Source of the DNA: Siphlonurus alternatus
Taxonomy: Eukaryota; Arthropoda; Insecta; Ephemeroptera; Siphlonuridae
DNA: 64,000 bases
Direction of reading: 5' to 3'
Assembly: GCA_949825025.1 (NCBI GenBank)
Contig: OX463779.1
Span: 43,532,249-43,596,248, forward strand
The notes under the pieces were generated by a model, which searched no databases, was not told where the DNA came from, and saw only the letters and a program-made list of their open reading frames with translations. Made by a program: the position numbers and the translations under genes. This document shows, one piece after another, positions 12,290 to 25,000 of this stretch; the stretch's first letter is position 1, and every line of letters begins with the position of its first letter.

Positions 12290-12480
12290 TCCCGATGCTG
12301 AGCTAGCTGCATGAGCACGGCCCGCAGGTCTGCACGGCCCACGGGCTCGCCCATGCAGATCCGTGCGCGAGCCCGCAGAGCCTAAGCCGTCTCAGCGCCC
12401 TCCTTACTGCTGGTAAAGCTCAAGCTGACCATCCTCGCTTGCCTCGCTGTTTGCTGGCGAGCAAGCTAGGTGCAGTCCCG
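12290..12480. other. Unexplained GC-rich island
   Basis: About 190 bp of markedly GC-rich sequence (repeats of CGGCCC, GCACGG and GAGCCC) lies in AT-rich DNA 0.4 kb upstream of the first visible OSTC exon. It has stops in all useful frames, no convincing splice pair and no match to OSTC. It may be a repeat fragment or a regulatory CpG-rich patch. Confidence 0.5.
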
Positions 12481-12880
12481 AACAATGGGACAATGCACAG
12501 TACATCCGAGGAGAAAAAAAATCAGCAAGATGGCTTGTGACAAAGTGGGGAAATATAGTGTGTAATTTTCTTACTTGTAAAGTCCTTAAAACATTGCTGT
12601 ACCGTATCCATATTAACTTGTTCGTCAGAGAATATACATATAATTAATATTATGCAATTAAAAATTAAATATACTATAAAGTTTTGTAAAAATGTTGGAA
12701 CAAAATTCCTCCAATCAGTATTTTTCGAAACGCAGACTGGTGGCCAACTACATAGCAACAGTCCTTAATACAAACTCTTGCACAAATCAGTAAAAATTTT
12801 AAATCAAAGCTGAAATCATCTAAATCCAAAGTCAGTTTATTTTCTCTTCTTCCAAAACTTGACCGTGGTTGTCCTTGCAG

Positions 12881-13098
12881 GTTGCGTTCATGCCGTACCG
12901 CGTCAACGGCCAGTACATCATGGAGGGTCTCGCCTCGAGCTTCCTGTTCACGGTGGGCGGCCTCGGGTTCGTGATCCTCGACCAGACCCATGCCCCGGGC
13001 ACCCCCAAGCTGAACCGCCTGCTGCTCATCTTCGTTGGCTTCCTGTGCATCCTCGTGTCCTTCTTCACCTGCTGGATCTTCATGCGCATGAAGCTACC
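12881..13098 (+). CDS. OSTC: OSTC penultimate coding exon
   Basis: The acceptor is TGTCCTTGCAG and the donor is CC|GTGAGT. It has 218 bp, entry phase 0 and exit phase 2, and runs from [10 protein letters not shown] to MRMKL. It holds the last two membrane helices. The ATG inside the exon is not the start codon; the family continues upstream. Confidence 0.93.
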
Positions 13099-14960
13099 GT
13101 GAGTCTGCCCTCCCTCCATCTGATTTGCGATCGGATGGTTGCAATAGAATATTAAATTTTATTGATTCCTTTGACATAAAAACTGTGTGGAATATTTATT
13201 TTATTTAATGAAAATTTAATAGTCTATGTGATATTTATTTAATTGAAAGAAAAGGATAGAACAGACCCAGCATAAAAACACAAGTTATCGAAAGATGATA
13301 AAGATGATAAATGCTATATTGCCCCTCTGAATATAGCATTTATCATCTTTCAAAACATCAATAAACTGTGGAATAAGTAAAAAAACCTACAGTACAACAT
13401 ACATAACATAACACAATACAAAAAAAAAAATAATAAAGGAACAAATTCAATATATTAATTAAAATTTAAAAAAAAATGTACATAATATATAATGTATAGA
13501 TAGAAATTAGAGATATATTTAGAAATACACATTAAATTCATATATTTATTTCTATCTATTTTTAATATAAACATTTTATCTGATTTAGCATTAGCTTGAT
13601 TTGAATAATTATATCTATAGAATAAAAGTTCTGAACATGCAAATATTTAAACACCTCTTTTTTAAAGAGCATATAATTTTAAATCTTTTTGATATGAGAA
13701 GGAAGAGCATTGTACCTCAATGTTGCCACTCTATAAAATTATTAACATTTAAATGCAAATTAACTCTGTCTAAATGCACATCGCCCGCTCTTCTCATGAC
13801 ATGTGTATGAATATTTTAGTTTTTTTGGAAGATGTTGTGAGATTCCAGGCACTGCCATACTTTTACATATATTTATGGTGGTTGATAAAGAACACCCACT
13901 CGTACATTCGGGAGGTGATTGTTGACATCTTCAATCAATTACCGACCATCCTGACTGAGATTTCCATGGTTCTCTCAGTCATTAATTGATTGAGGCAAAT
14001 TGAATTTAAAATATTGAAATGGACAAAATATTATAGTGATATATTTTTTGTTATTTAATAACATAAGAATGAATTACCTAATGAAAAATACTGATGTAGA
14101 CTCTATAATCATTATTTGTTATTATGTATATTACAGTATTTATTATGTTATTATAATTACTTTTTCATGCCCGGAGGTTACCTACAACAGGCTACATTTT
14201 TATTTTATTTTATTTCTTTTATTATTATTATTATTTTTTTTTTTTTTAAGAAAATCAAGGAGTTGTCATGCATCATCTCAAATCTCAATCCCTGGCAATA
14301 GGCATACTGTAATAATAATTATAATTGAGTTTTCTACAGAACAAAGTTATAACCCTCATTCTTTTTCAATTTCAACATTGAATTATTTGAAAGTACTTTT
14401 GTGGCATAAGATAGATTTCAGTAGTATAATATGCATCATTATCAGACACTAATCTAAATATTAAAATAAAAACAAAAAATGCTTCTTAATCTAAAAAGTC
14501 TGGAGGGTAAAAAATTAGTACAATAACTTTGAATGCACAATCCTCTTAACAATTAATCTAAACAAACTATGTAGTTTTGTAGCTAACAGCCATCCGTTAT
14601 TTATTTAGAAACTTAACGGCAGAAAAGAGATTGCAGATACAGTATGTAAGATTGGTTGTATTAAAAAATATATGATTATATGACTTTTTTTTTCTTTCTT
14701 AAAATGATGTGAAAAGTAGGGTTTTATAGTCGTCCCAGGCTAGCATTGATTTGACGTCACACGATCCTCTCGTTTTAAAATTGTATTGGAGGACAAAGCA
14801 AAAGGTTCGTGGCGTTAAACCAAAGATAAGACGAGACAACTATAATTAATGACAATATGATTTGCACAAGCCTTCGGCCTCCGGGCCCACATTTTGTAGT
14901 TACGCCACTGGTTAACTGATTGTTGATTTGTATTGTTGCAGGGGATATCTTCAGTCGTAG
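12881..14960 (+). CDS. OSTC: OSTC, oligosaccharyltransferase complex subunit (3' part of gene, two exons)
   Basis: Exons 12881-13098 and 14942-14960 join in phase (CC|G) and encode the C-terminal 78 residues of OSTC (DC2), which is normally about 150 aa. OSTC is a small ER membrane protein that links the STT3A-type oligosaccharyltransferase to the Sec61 translocon for co-translational N-glycosylation. Diagnostic stretches are [16 protein letters not shown], the GGLGFVILD helix, APGTPKLNR, a second hydrophobic helix of about 20 residues, and the ending MRMKLPGYLQS, where vertebrates end MRMKLPGYLMG. The N-terminal half, including the first membrane helix, was not found between the satellite and 12881. 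Either its exons lie before position 1 or the copy is partial. The spacing and reading frame look intact, with no sign of retroposition because the intron is kept. Confidence 0.93.
13300..13350. repeat. Perfect 20-bp hairpin in the last OSTC intron
   Basis: AAAGATGATAAATGCTATAT (13300-13319) and its exact reverse complement (13331-13350) flank an 11-nt loop, TGCCCCTCTGA. The size is in the range of a compact pre-miRNA stem, but the stem has no mismatches or bulges. A small foldback element is equally possible. Confidence 0.85.
13885..13995 (+). mobile_element. SINE-like dispersed repeat fragment, plus orientation
   Basis: AGAACACCCACTCGTACATT, GGGAGGTGATTG, CATCCTGACTGAG and TTCCATGGTTCTCTCAGT appear in the order seen on the minus strand at 11228-11425. 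It lies in the last OSTC intron. Confidence 0.65.
14942..14960 (+). CDS. OSTC: OSTC terminal coding exon
   Basis: After the acceptor TTGTTGCAG the exon completes the split Pro codon, then reads Gly-Tyr-Leu-Gln-Ser and stop. The match to the conserved KLPGYL end of OSTC decides this 19-base exon. The 3' UTR follows; I could not assign its poly(A) site. Confidence 0.88.
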
Positions 14961-15139
14961 ACATGCTGGCACCAAATTCAGCTATTGTTGTGATACTTAA
15001 TCCAACTTATTCATTGCATTTTTATTTTTGTTAATATTTAAGTGTATGATACATGAAGTGTATTAATTATACCAAATTTTTGATGTATTTTACTTAATTC
15101 TAGGCCTGAAATTTTACTTAAAAACAGGTTTAGAATTAA

Positions 15140-15270
15140 TAATAATAATAATAATAATTTATTTCGAACAAATTTGGTTGTACAGGACAACATATATCAC
15201 GTCAAATAAAATAATATACCTACACTAAAACATGCAACCACAAAATTCACAAATAAATTTATGGGAAAAA
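15140..15270 (-). mobile_element. 3' tail fragment of a non-LTR retrotransposon
   Basis: TTTATTTCGAAC, then TTGGTTGTACAGGACAACATAT and nearby ACATGCAACC blocks resemble the region just downstream of the reverse-transcriptase frame at 61440-61620 (TTATTCGAAC, GATTGTACAAGACAACATAT). Here the minus-strand tail ends in an (ATT)n run at 15140-15160. It is a severely 5'-truncated copy. Confidence 0.65.
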
Positions 15271-16488
15271 TTAATACATTGTTTGTTTGTTTTCCTGTTT
15301 ATTATGTATTTTTAATACATTATTGCTTAATATAGTATATAATTTAAATTTGTCATTTGCTTTTTATCATGCGTTTTCTTCAGTGATAAAAGCTAGTGTA
15401 GATTAAAATACTTAACAGCCCTACGAATTTGGACTGATCTGCGCATTTTGGCCAAAAACACCCAAGGTGACGTCACGTAGTGAGCTCAAAACAGCTGTTT
15501 TGCTGCACGAGGGGCCCCTACCGGAGCAGATTTTTTGTTCAACATTAGCGAGAACGTTGCTTTTTATCTCATCTCAAATTTGATATTTATTTGCAATACT
15601 ACAAGCCAAACCGGTTGCAGTAACGTATTAAAAGAATTTTTAAACACTGCAATTCGCAAGCAATCTGGGGTAGAAGTTCGTATCTTTGTTCATAAAGCAT
15701 ACAAAGTTGCTATTGGCTGTGCGCAAATTAGTCACCTAGCGTTTGCGCAGCTTCATTTGGATCCAAGCTTTTTTATAATGCACACTTTGCAGAGCCATGC
15801 GCAGTAGACTACTAACATTTAAAACTCGTTTCTGCGCAGCTTTTCTAAGCCGTGGCTATTAATTTACGGAAAACTCTATAATAGAGCAGAAAAAATTAAA
15901 CGTATGCACCGTGCGCATGGGACGGCCCTGGGTCACAATATTCCTTTGATATTTCGATACTTAATTATTAGAAAATGAAGTGCATTATAAGGACTGCAAT
16001 TAAAAAAAAAAAATTTTTTTGATAAAATAGTGCTAAAGGAAAAGGAGATTGAATTAAAAAAACTGATCTACAAAATAGGGAATAAAAAAAAAAGTAACTA
16101 AAAAAAAAACTAAATTAAGTGCCAGAACGCCAGAACTTTGCAGTGGAGTCTCTCATTTGAAATAATCTTTATTTAGCTTTAATAGCATGGAGGAAATAGA
16201 CCATTATCCTTGTTTAATAGCTTTCGATATTCAGTACAAATAATATAGTTTAGAATCATTATATAGTCTCTTAATTAACTACATTAAATTAAAAAGTCAA
16301 CAGACAGAAGTAGTACAGGCTATATTATTGCTATATAATAATATTTAATTGTTATTATTTGTCGGGGGCGAGGCCCGGGCGACCGAGGATTTTAGAATTT
16401 CGTAAAAATCCCAGATTTTTTTTTTTTTTTAACTCCACATTGGTACGTGCTGACATCTGGTGGACAGTTATAGAACTTGTCGGACAAG
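15270..16488. other. OSTC to ZNF341-like intergenic interval
   Basis: Between two plus-strand genes. A 90-codon open frame (15535-15807) has no recognisable family and sits in moderately GC-richer DNA carrying TGACGTCA at 15468. A TGCGCA-rich patch lies at 15700-15930. The segment just before 16489 must contain the promoter and 5' UTR of the zinc-finger gene, but I see no reliable TATA or initiator match. Confidence 0.5.
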
Positions 16489-16519
16489 ATGGCGCACGCG
16501 CTGTTTGAAGGATTGGCTG
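16489..16519 (+). CDS. ZNF341: ZNF341-like coding exon 1
   Basis: ATG in context ACAAGATGG opens [11 protein letters not shown], close to the vertebrate start MAQAIFEALEG. It exits in phase 1 at G|GTATTG, and the next exon supplies GA to complete Gly. The short exon is chosen on family resemblance plus phase agreement. Confidence 0.8.
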
Positions 16520-19500
16520 GTATTGATATTTTAATATTTCGTGTATTTAACCACATTTATGATACATTTACCATACAATAATGGTCGTAAAATGATTATC
16601 TTGAAAATAAATTGATATTATATACCCTAATTTTCTTACCAAACAAAGGATTAAAGAAGTGTCAAACCTCCCTGTCATTGTCTATATTTTGCTTATTTTC
16701 ACAGTTTTCGCATTGTTATTTGATGGAATATTATGTAAAATCGTCAATTTCATATGTTTAGCTATTGGGAGAAGTTAAGAAAGTACAGTATATAGGCCTA
16801 GAAATGTAATTACAATGCATATTGGGGAGGTGCCCTTTGTACGCAAAAGCCCCGCTCTTTTTAACCCCAAAATTTGATTTGAGATCACGAAGTCACTTGC
16901 ATGATATTATCAGAGTTTTTGATGCCTTTTTCCAGCAATTCTCCCTGTTTATGTTGTTTCAATTCCGACAATTTTGATTAATTATTGTGTTAATGTATTC
17001 CAGGAGTGTCCCTGGATGGGGATTCATCTGGCTTGGCTTCTGAAGTCAGATTTGAGGATACTGTCCCCACAATAATCACTGAAAGTAAGACAACGGAATA
17101 TTCTCCTCCTTTGATTATTCTACAACAAGCTTTATAATTTTCAGGTATAACACTTGATGAAGAAGATGTATTCCAGTGTGGGCGATGTCGCAAACAATTT
17201 TCATCATTACCAATGTTTATGTGTCACAAAAGACAACATGCCGCAGCTGCCGGTAAGTTTTTTCATAATTCATACAGCAGATCAGCTGATTGACTTTGAC
17301 TTCTTGCAGCGTGTGACTCGCTGGTGTCCCTGGAGGGGAAGACTGCAGGTCTGGACACGGGAGGAGGGGAGGGGTTTGACGCCCTCTCTCAGCTCGAGCA
17401 CTCTGACCTCGTGAGTGAGGCGGAGGCTGTCAACCAATCAATCATCCTCAGCGAGGCAGACATTCTCTTCAGCATCGAACACCAGGTGGCAGAGTCGCAG
17501 GTGAAAAGAAATTCAAATTTGTGTGGTAGCAAAACCACACATGAACATATTAAAGGAGGGGAACCGCTTCAGCTTTTATATTTTTAATGCTTTATAAATA
17601 ATGTCAAACTTACTTGTGCACCAAAAAAAAAGTCACCACCCTCCGCCTTTCACCAGTTCAGCAGTTGACATTCAAAAAGCGCGCCAAAGAAAATTGGGGC
17701 TTATGACGTCAAGCGCCATGATTGGTCAAACGCAACCAATCGTTGATCTTGACGTCATAAGCCCCAATTTTCTTTGGCGCGCTTTTTGAATTTCAACTGC
17801 TGAACTGGTGGAAGGCGGAGGGTGGTGACTTTTTTTTTGGTGCACAAGTAAGTTTGACATTATTTATAAAACATTAAAAATATAAAAGCTGAAGCGGTTC
17901 CCCTCCTTTAATATATTATAATTCTGGGAATGTTAGACCCAATTTTTTTTTTTTTTTTTTTTTTTTATTGGTCATATTTCAATTTACAAGATCAGCCAAG
18001 GTTATTAAATATAACCTTATTGGCCGATACAAAATACATAAATAATTTTTCTTCAAGACCCTTAATATAGTTATTGTTGAATTTAAACACATTGTTCCCC
18101 TTACAAAATAGATTTAAAAAAAAATATGAATTAATTGAAAATTGAATTGAACGACATTTTTTTTTTCTATGTCAGAGTACAATAATAATATATTTAATCA
18201 TATATGTTTTTTTTTTTTTTTTTTTTTCTTAAGAAATAACAAAACTGAAAATTACATATTTTGAAAAGATTGTCCTAAAGCTCTAATACATTGTCATATT
18301 TATCATATTTACTAGAAAGACAATACTTAATAAGTCCAAAACAAGCATAATATATATAAAAACAGAACAAAATGAAACAATACACATCTTCTTTGATGTC
18401 CATTACCTGAAACAAAATGACTTTAGTGTTTTTGTAAAACAAAATAAAACATAGCACTACCCCCAAAATAATATCTGATGCCTTTAATTGAAAAGTTATA
18501 TATTTTTATATTTATTCAAATATTATGTTATGAATTTTAATATATGCTTTTATTTATTATATTATTTTTTCATGGTTTTATGGAATACTTTTTACTCTCA
18601 TAATATATTCAAATAATTCTTATACAAAACTTTTATCCCCAATCAAAGTTAAATTTTTTTTTAAATAATAATGAAGTGAAATAATAGTAATTTGTAATTT
18701 GAATCAAATTATGAAAATATGATTTTAATTTGACAAAAAAATAAAAAAACAGACTGAAAAATTTGTATATTAATTGCTAACTCGTAGATCTGAAACTGAA
18801 ACAAAGAATACATAATATAATTATAAGTGAAACATACCCATAATAATCTAAAATTTACAATTATAATCATGAAGTGTAATAGTTGTAATTATACAAAATT
18901 AATGAAATATATTTAATATAATTTTTACCGAATTGTTGACAGCAACCATTTTTTTATTTCAAATTTGACTTTATTTTTTGTGTCCAATATCTTCAGATTA
19001 TTCGGTAGTTCATTCCATAATCTAGGTAAATTAAATTCCAAAGTTCTTTCACAAAATCTATTTATACTTCTAGGTGTAAATAAAGGTTCTAACAAGTTTT
19101 GACGCGTGCCGTGCTCATGCTCTCTCGGTTTTCCATGTGATTCAATAAAATAATTTGCAATTAGTGATGAATGTTTAGCTTGAGTTTTCACTGGTAATAT
19201 TTTCCAATAGTTATATATATCATCCGACACATTGAGTTTTTCACCAAATTTCATAGTTTTTAATAATCTTTTCTGCATTTTAATTAATTTAGTCATAGCC
19301 CCTGATTCAGTGAAACCCCAAGCTGTTATTCCATAGATAATAAACGGGTGAGCAAGAGCAAAGTAAATATTTCTAATTTCTAATTAGATAAGACATCTAG
19401 CTGGACTGCCTTGAGAGTTATCGGTATGTGTTAGGAGATAGGTAAAACCAGTAGTGCCATCTGGGTGGCGCACTGGTCACCAATAATACAAAGAAATACT

Positions 19501-22044
19501 TGGCATACTGTAAGAGGAATAAAAATCCTATAGGGTGATGCATCTTTTTATCTTCTGCAAAACTAATCATCATGGTTTGGGGGTATGACAAGATAGTCAA
19601 ATGCTCTACAGTAGTTCTCATTTCCATAATTTACTTTACTTTGCATGATTTTCAAATTATAATCATTTTATTGTAAATAAAACTATATATATTTAATTCA
19701 AATGCTCCCTATTCTGAACTTTTTTTTTTCAATTATCCACAAATTCAAGTGCTAACAGCTGACAATAAAGCCAATAATCATCACATCTAATCCCGTACTG
19801 TTCCATCAGATGCTGCCCTCGCTGGAAGCGTCAACAGTGAGGGAGGTGACCGAGTGGGACGATGTTGACGACTCGGTGCGCATCAAGTTGGTGGAGGCTG
19901 CCGAGGATGCAGACGCGGTCTGTCTGATGGACACTCCCACCTCCCAGGCATTCGAGGACGCTTTATGTGCCACCCAGCAGGCCGCCCTGGAGCCGCCACC
20001 CCTCCCGATCTCCCAGGAGCCACAGCTGCCCCTCATCAAGGCTGCGAAGGTGAGATCTCAACTTGGAGGTGTTCAGTTAGTTGAAGGTGTAGGGTAAATC
20101 CACTCTGCTATTGATTGTCACTGACATATTATGATCCTGTACCGTCTTAGTTTTTCTTTTCTGGGTATATGGTTGCATAATTTACTCATTCTGTGTAAAT
20201 TGTAAAATTCAATTGATAATCAACAAAACGCATATGGTAGTATATCAGAAACAGTTGGTGCATTATAATTCTTAATTAACAGTAGTGAAAGGTAAAACTA
20301 AACAATCTGCAATGTTTCACCTTTATCACACAGGTAAATAAGAAAATTGAGATTTTTTTTTTCTTTTCTCTCCCTTATTTACCTGTGAAATAAAACATTG
20401 AAGTTATCACAGTTACAGCTCACTACTGTTCATTATCATAAATTTCCTAACATTGCATGATCTGGTTTTAGTGTAATTCTGACATTGTTTTCTCGTTGCA
20501 GCTGGCCTGTGGTTTCTGCCACAAGCCGTTCAGCAAGAAGTTCGACCTTGAGCAGCACATCCGCAGCCACACGGGCGAGAAGCCGTTCCAGTGCGTCGTG
20601 TGTGGACGAGCCTTCTCGCAGAAGTCTAACGTCAAGAAGCACATGCTCACGCACAAGGTAACCTGGCGGCTGTTGGTTTTATGTGGCAAGTTTTTGTAGT
20701 CATGTGCAACCTGCATGAAAACTTTTACTGTAGATATGAATACAGGGTACAAAGTTATGCTACTCTGATTTTTTATTTCAGATTTTATAAAGTCCGGGAA
20801 CTATTTTTAAAAAAATATTGAAAGAACAGAGAGAGGCATCACTACTGTTCTTATTAATAAAAAGATAGGACCTAAAAGGGGTGTGGATTCAAACCCAAAC
20901 TTGGCAAAACTTCTTTTTAGCAATACTTCCTTAAAAAAAAAAAAAGAAGGAAGAAAATTCAGGGCCTTCTATTTATTTCTGCAATGAACAAATATCATGT
21001 ATTGTGTTTATCCATTGTGGTAGTTTTAGTTTTGATATGAGAATGGCAAATATGTTTTATTTTATTTTTATGGAAAGAAAATGACCATAAAACTATACAG
21101 TAACATAAAAATTAACTTTTTAGTTATTACAAATGTAGAAAATTATGGAATGTAGTCTGAATATAAATTATGCTGGGCCACTTTTTTGTACTTAATTTTA
21201 AATAAGAAATAAAACTTACATATACTAAACATAGCATATTACATGTCACATTGTACATATATCATAAATTACAGAAACTACTTGGTCTAATGTTGATCTT
21301 GTGTTATTGCTTCCTCAGGTGTGGCCGAAGGGTCGAGCTCGCACGCTGCCTCGGGAGCCGGTCCAGGCTCTGGTGGAGGAGGGGGAGGGTCCTACGGAGA
21401 TGGTGGACCCTCCCTCACACCTCGAGGAATCTGCCACCAGCGACCTGCTGACATCCTTCGAAGTAAGCAATCTTGTATTCTCAATTCTTTCTATTAATGT
21501 CCCTCATCCAGAGTAATAAGCTATCTGCCTACCATGATCGTGTGCAATAATCTGCTATATCAGGCAAGTGCAGTTATGAGCTGTAAATCGATGAAGCATA
21601 AAGCTCATTTTTGCACGCATTTAGGCAAACAGCTCATTATTTCATGGTTGGCAGATAGCTTAATACTCTGGATGAGGGACGATATTCATTAAAAATAAAA
21701 GAACAATTTACATATATGAGTTATATGACCATGAGATATTGATTAGTGTGAACAGTGCAGTGATGAGTTTTGTGTAATCAGTCACTAATTTTGTTCCAGA
21801 ACAAGCAAGTCAGGGTGGTTGTGGACAGCTCGTACGTATGCCAGTATTGTGACAAGGTCTACAACTCGTACTTTGAGCTCAAGACGCACATGAAGGACCA
21901 CTCTCAGGAGAAGGTGAGTTGTCTGCAAGACCTCTGCAGGGTCTCTGTGTCAGGGCTACGTACTGCACCAAGTCATGCATGGTTTACCTCTGAAACTTTT
22001 GGTCATTTTTCTAGCCATTAAACATGAAGGTCTTCTAATAATCT

Positions 22045-22089
<45 letters not shown>

Positions 22090-25000
22090 CTCCAACAGGT
22101 TCACATTAAAAATATTTACGTTCTACTAATAAATAATAGTTAAAAGGATTGTTCATTCTTCAATACTGTAGTTCTTTTGTCCTACATAAAATCAAGAGTA
22201 AAAAGTGTTCAGTGCAGTTCTCATGTTTTTTTTAGTAATTTTTAACTGAAGCAAGTATGTGTATACAGTACTATTTTTTTTATTTTGTCCTTGTTTTTAA
22301 TAACTAGAATATATGTATTTTAATTGAGATTTAATTGAGATTGAGACTCCTAGCATACATGTCATATCCTTTCTATTTTTAAAATGCCACGTATACTTGA
22401 CTCACCATCTGACATCGACAGGTTTACCGGTGCATCCAGAAGCACTGCAACCGCACCTTCCCTGACCTGACCGCCTTCCTGGAGCACACTCGGTGCCACG
22501 AGGCCAGCTCACAGTTCCGCTGCCACGCCTGCGGCAAGGCCTTCAACAGTCTCGCAGCCCTCGGCACTCACCACTACGCTCACTCGGGGCCTCTCGGACT
22601 GGGCAAGCCGTGCTCCAAGCAGAAACCAAGGTAGATTTGTTTATTTATTTATTTATTTCAAAGTCTGACGTAATTTCAAAGTGTCTGTGCTTTAATAATG
22701 TGTCTGACATACTTATGTTGTTTTGTACAATCGAAAAGCAATAAATAATCATGAATTATGATATAGGGATTCTAAAAAGAAAAGGGGAAAAAAAGACTGC
22801 AAAATAATTTGTAAAATAAATACATTGCACTGTCCTATTTTACAGCATGTATCATATTTGATACCAGTAACAAATTCTATAAAATCAAACAGAAATTTGA
22901 TTATGTATTGCAATTAAATTAACATTTAAAAAAAATGTTACTGTAAATTTTATCACTAACAGTTTAGGATGACCTTGGTACAAAAATAATTAATTGAAAA
23001 TATGTCCTACAGAGACTTCCCATGCTCAAAATGTAAGAGTCGATTTGCAACTCCCGAGGCTTTGGACCACCACATGGCGACAAGCAACCACAAGTTTGAA
23101 TGCAACCTTTGTATGAAGGTAAGTCCACCTCCCTAAATATAAATATTTAACCAAATGTGAGATGCCAAACCAGACGATGGACATTTGCAATAATTGTTTG
23201 GAGATAACACTCGTCAGAAATTACAAGTGTCTGTTTTTGTTGTCTCATATAGTAAGTACAGTATCTCTATTGAAAGGTTTGTGAGGTATAGAGCTTTTAT
23301 TAAATGTGCTAATTTTCTTAGTAGTGAAGCTAATTTCATGATCCAGCTTTGTTTTTAATATTACAATAAACCAAGAATTTTATTTTTACTCTGTTGACAG
23401 ACTGAAACAGTAGTATTATTTATCATCATTTTAAAAAAGTTATCCAGGCTTTTTACTACTCATAGTGACATTGAATTAGGCTGGTGTTAACCACGGTTAA
23501 TTAGAAGTCTGGATAACTCTTTTGTGAATCATTCCCATTAAATTTTAATATGAGGGTAAAAATTCCATGTAAAATAAGTTAAAATAAGTCAGTGAAATTC
23601 TCCTCGTATCTGTGCAGGTGTTTGCCTGTGAGCGCTACCTGCGACGCCACCTTCAGACCCACTCCTCGGACGGCGGGATGTTTGCGTGCGAGGCGTGCGG
23701 CAAGGCGTTCCGGACGGAGCACTACCTGCGCATGCACCGAATCACCCACTCTGACGAGAAGCCGTACCAGTGCAAGGAGTGCTCCGTGTCGTTCAACCGC
23801 AAAGACAAGTTGTCGAGACACCAACTGACCCACGAGAACCTCAAGAAGTTCAAATGTCCCTTCAGAAGCACCCTCAACTGCAACAGAGAGTTCAACAGAC
23901 AAGGTAATTAATTTCAGAACAAAAATTATTTAATTTGAGTTTAGGTAGAAACATATTCTTGGAATGTTTTGATTTTATTATTATTTTTTTCAATCAAAAT
24001 TATGTACTGAACTCTGCATTAATTATTATTTTTAACTTGGTGCAACAAAACAAAAAATACTTCCTTAACTGATAAGAAATAAGAAAACAAAATATCTTTA
24101 ACTGAAGTCTGAAGTTACTAAAAGTTAATACTACTGTATAGCACTTGCTTTTTTTCAGGGACCGGATGCACGCGTTTTTTTCGTGCATCTGAGATGCGCA
24201 TCCGGATGCAAATTAATTTTTCGTGCATCCATGGATGCGCATCCGGATGCAAATTTATTTTTCATGCATCTGGGATGCGCATCCGGATGCAAATTTATTT
24301 TCCATGCATCTGAGATGCGCATCCGGATGCATTAATTTTTTCCCGTGCATCTGGGATGCACGGATGCGGATGCAAGCCCATTTTTGCGCATCCGTGTGCA
24401 TCTTGCATCTGCATCCGCATCCGATCTTTGGTTTTTATAATACACTTTGTTTCTTGTAATTTTTAAACGACAAGTGGCAAATAAAGTTAAAAAATATGCC
24501 TCGTGTTAAAGATTTATTTAGAGGCAATTAGCAAAAAACCTGATAAAAAAGAGAAAAAAAAGTGTTAAATGGATGCAAATTTATTTTTCGTGCATCCGTG
24601 GATGCGCATCCGGATGCAAATTTATTTTTCATGCATCTGGGATGCGCATCCGGATGCATTCATTTTTCCCCGTGCATCTGGGATGCGCATCCGGATGCAT
24701 TCATTTTTTCCTGTGCATCTGGGATGCACGGATGCGGATGCAAGCCCATTTTTGCGCATCCGTGTGCATCTTGCAACTGCATCCGCATCCGATCCCTGCA
24801 AGTTTTTTTTAATAAACAACTAGAGAGAGAATACAAAGTTATGTTGCTATTATTTTGTTAATGATTATAGACAATAATTATTATGACAAGATTAACGTTT
24901 TTCGAACTCTTTTAATGCCTCAGGAAGTTTTCAAAATTCTTAAAAAAAAAACACAACAATTTCCCACACTGACTTATTTGTTTGTTACACAGACAAGTTG

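Noticed and set aside
12832..13119. Minus-strand and other-frame open frames over the OSTC exon
   Set aside because: Shadows of a GC-rich exon; the plus frame matches OSTC with proper splice sites.
14036..14452. 138-codon plus-strand frame
   Set aside because: Low-complexity Ile/Tyr/Phe-rich A/T sequence within the last OSTC intron, containing a T run and no family motif.
15535..15807. 90-codon frame between OSTC and ZNF341-like
   Set aside because: No recognisable domain, no splice partners, ATG not present at the listed start (TTG-type); kept only as a note on the interval.
24223..24861. Cys/His-rich frames in the GGATGC array that mimic zinc-binding repeats
   Set aside because: They come from a short tandem DNA repeat and appear in several frames at once.
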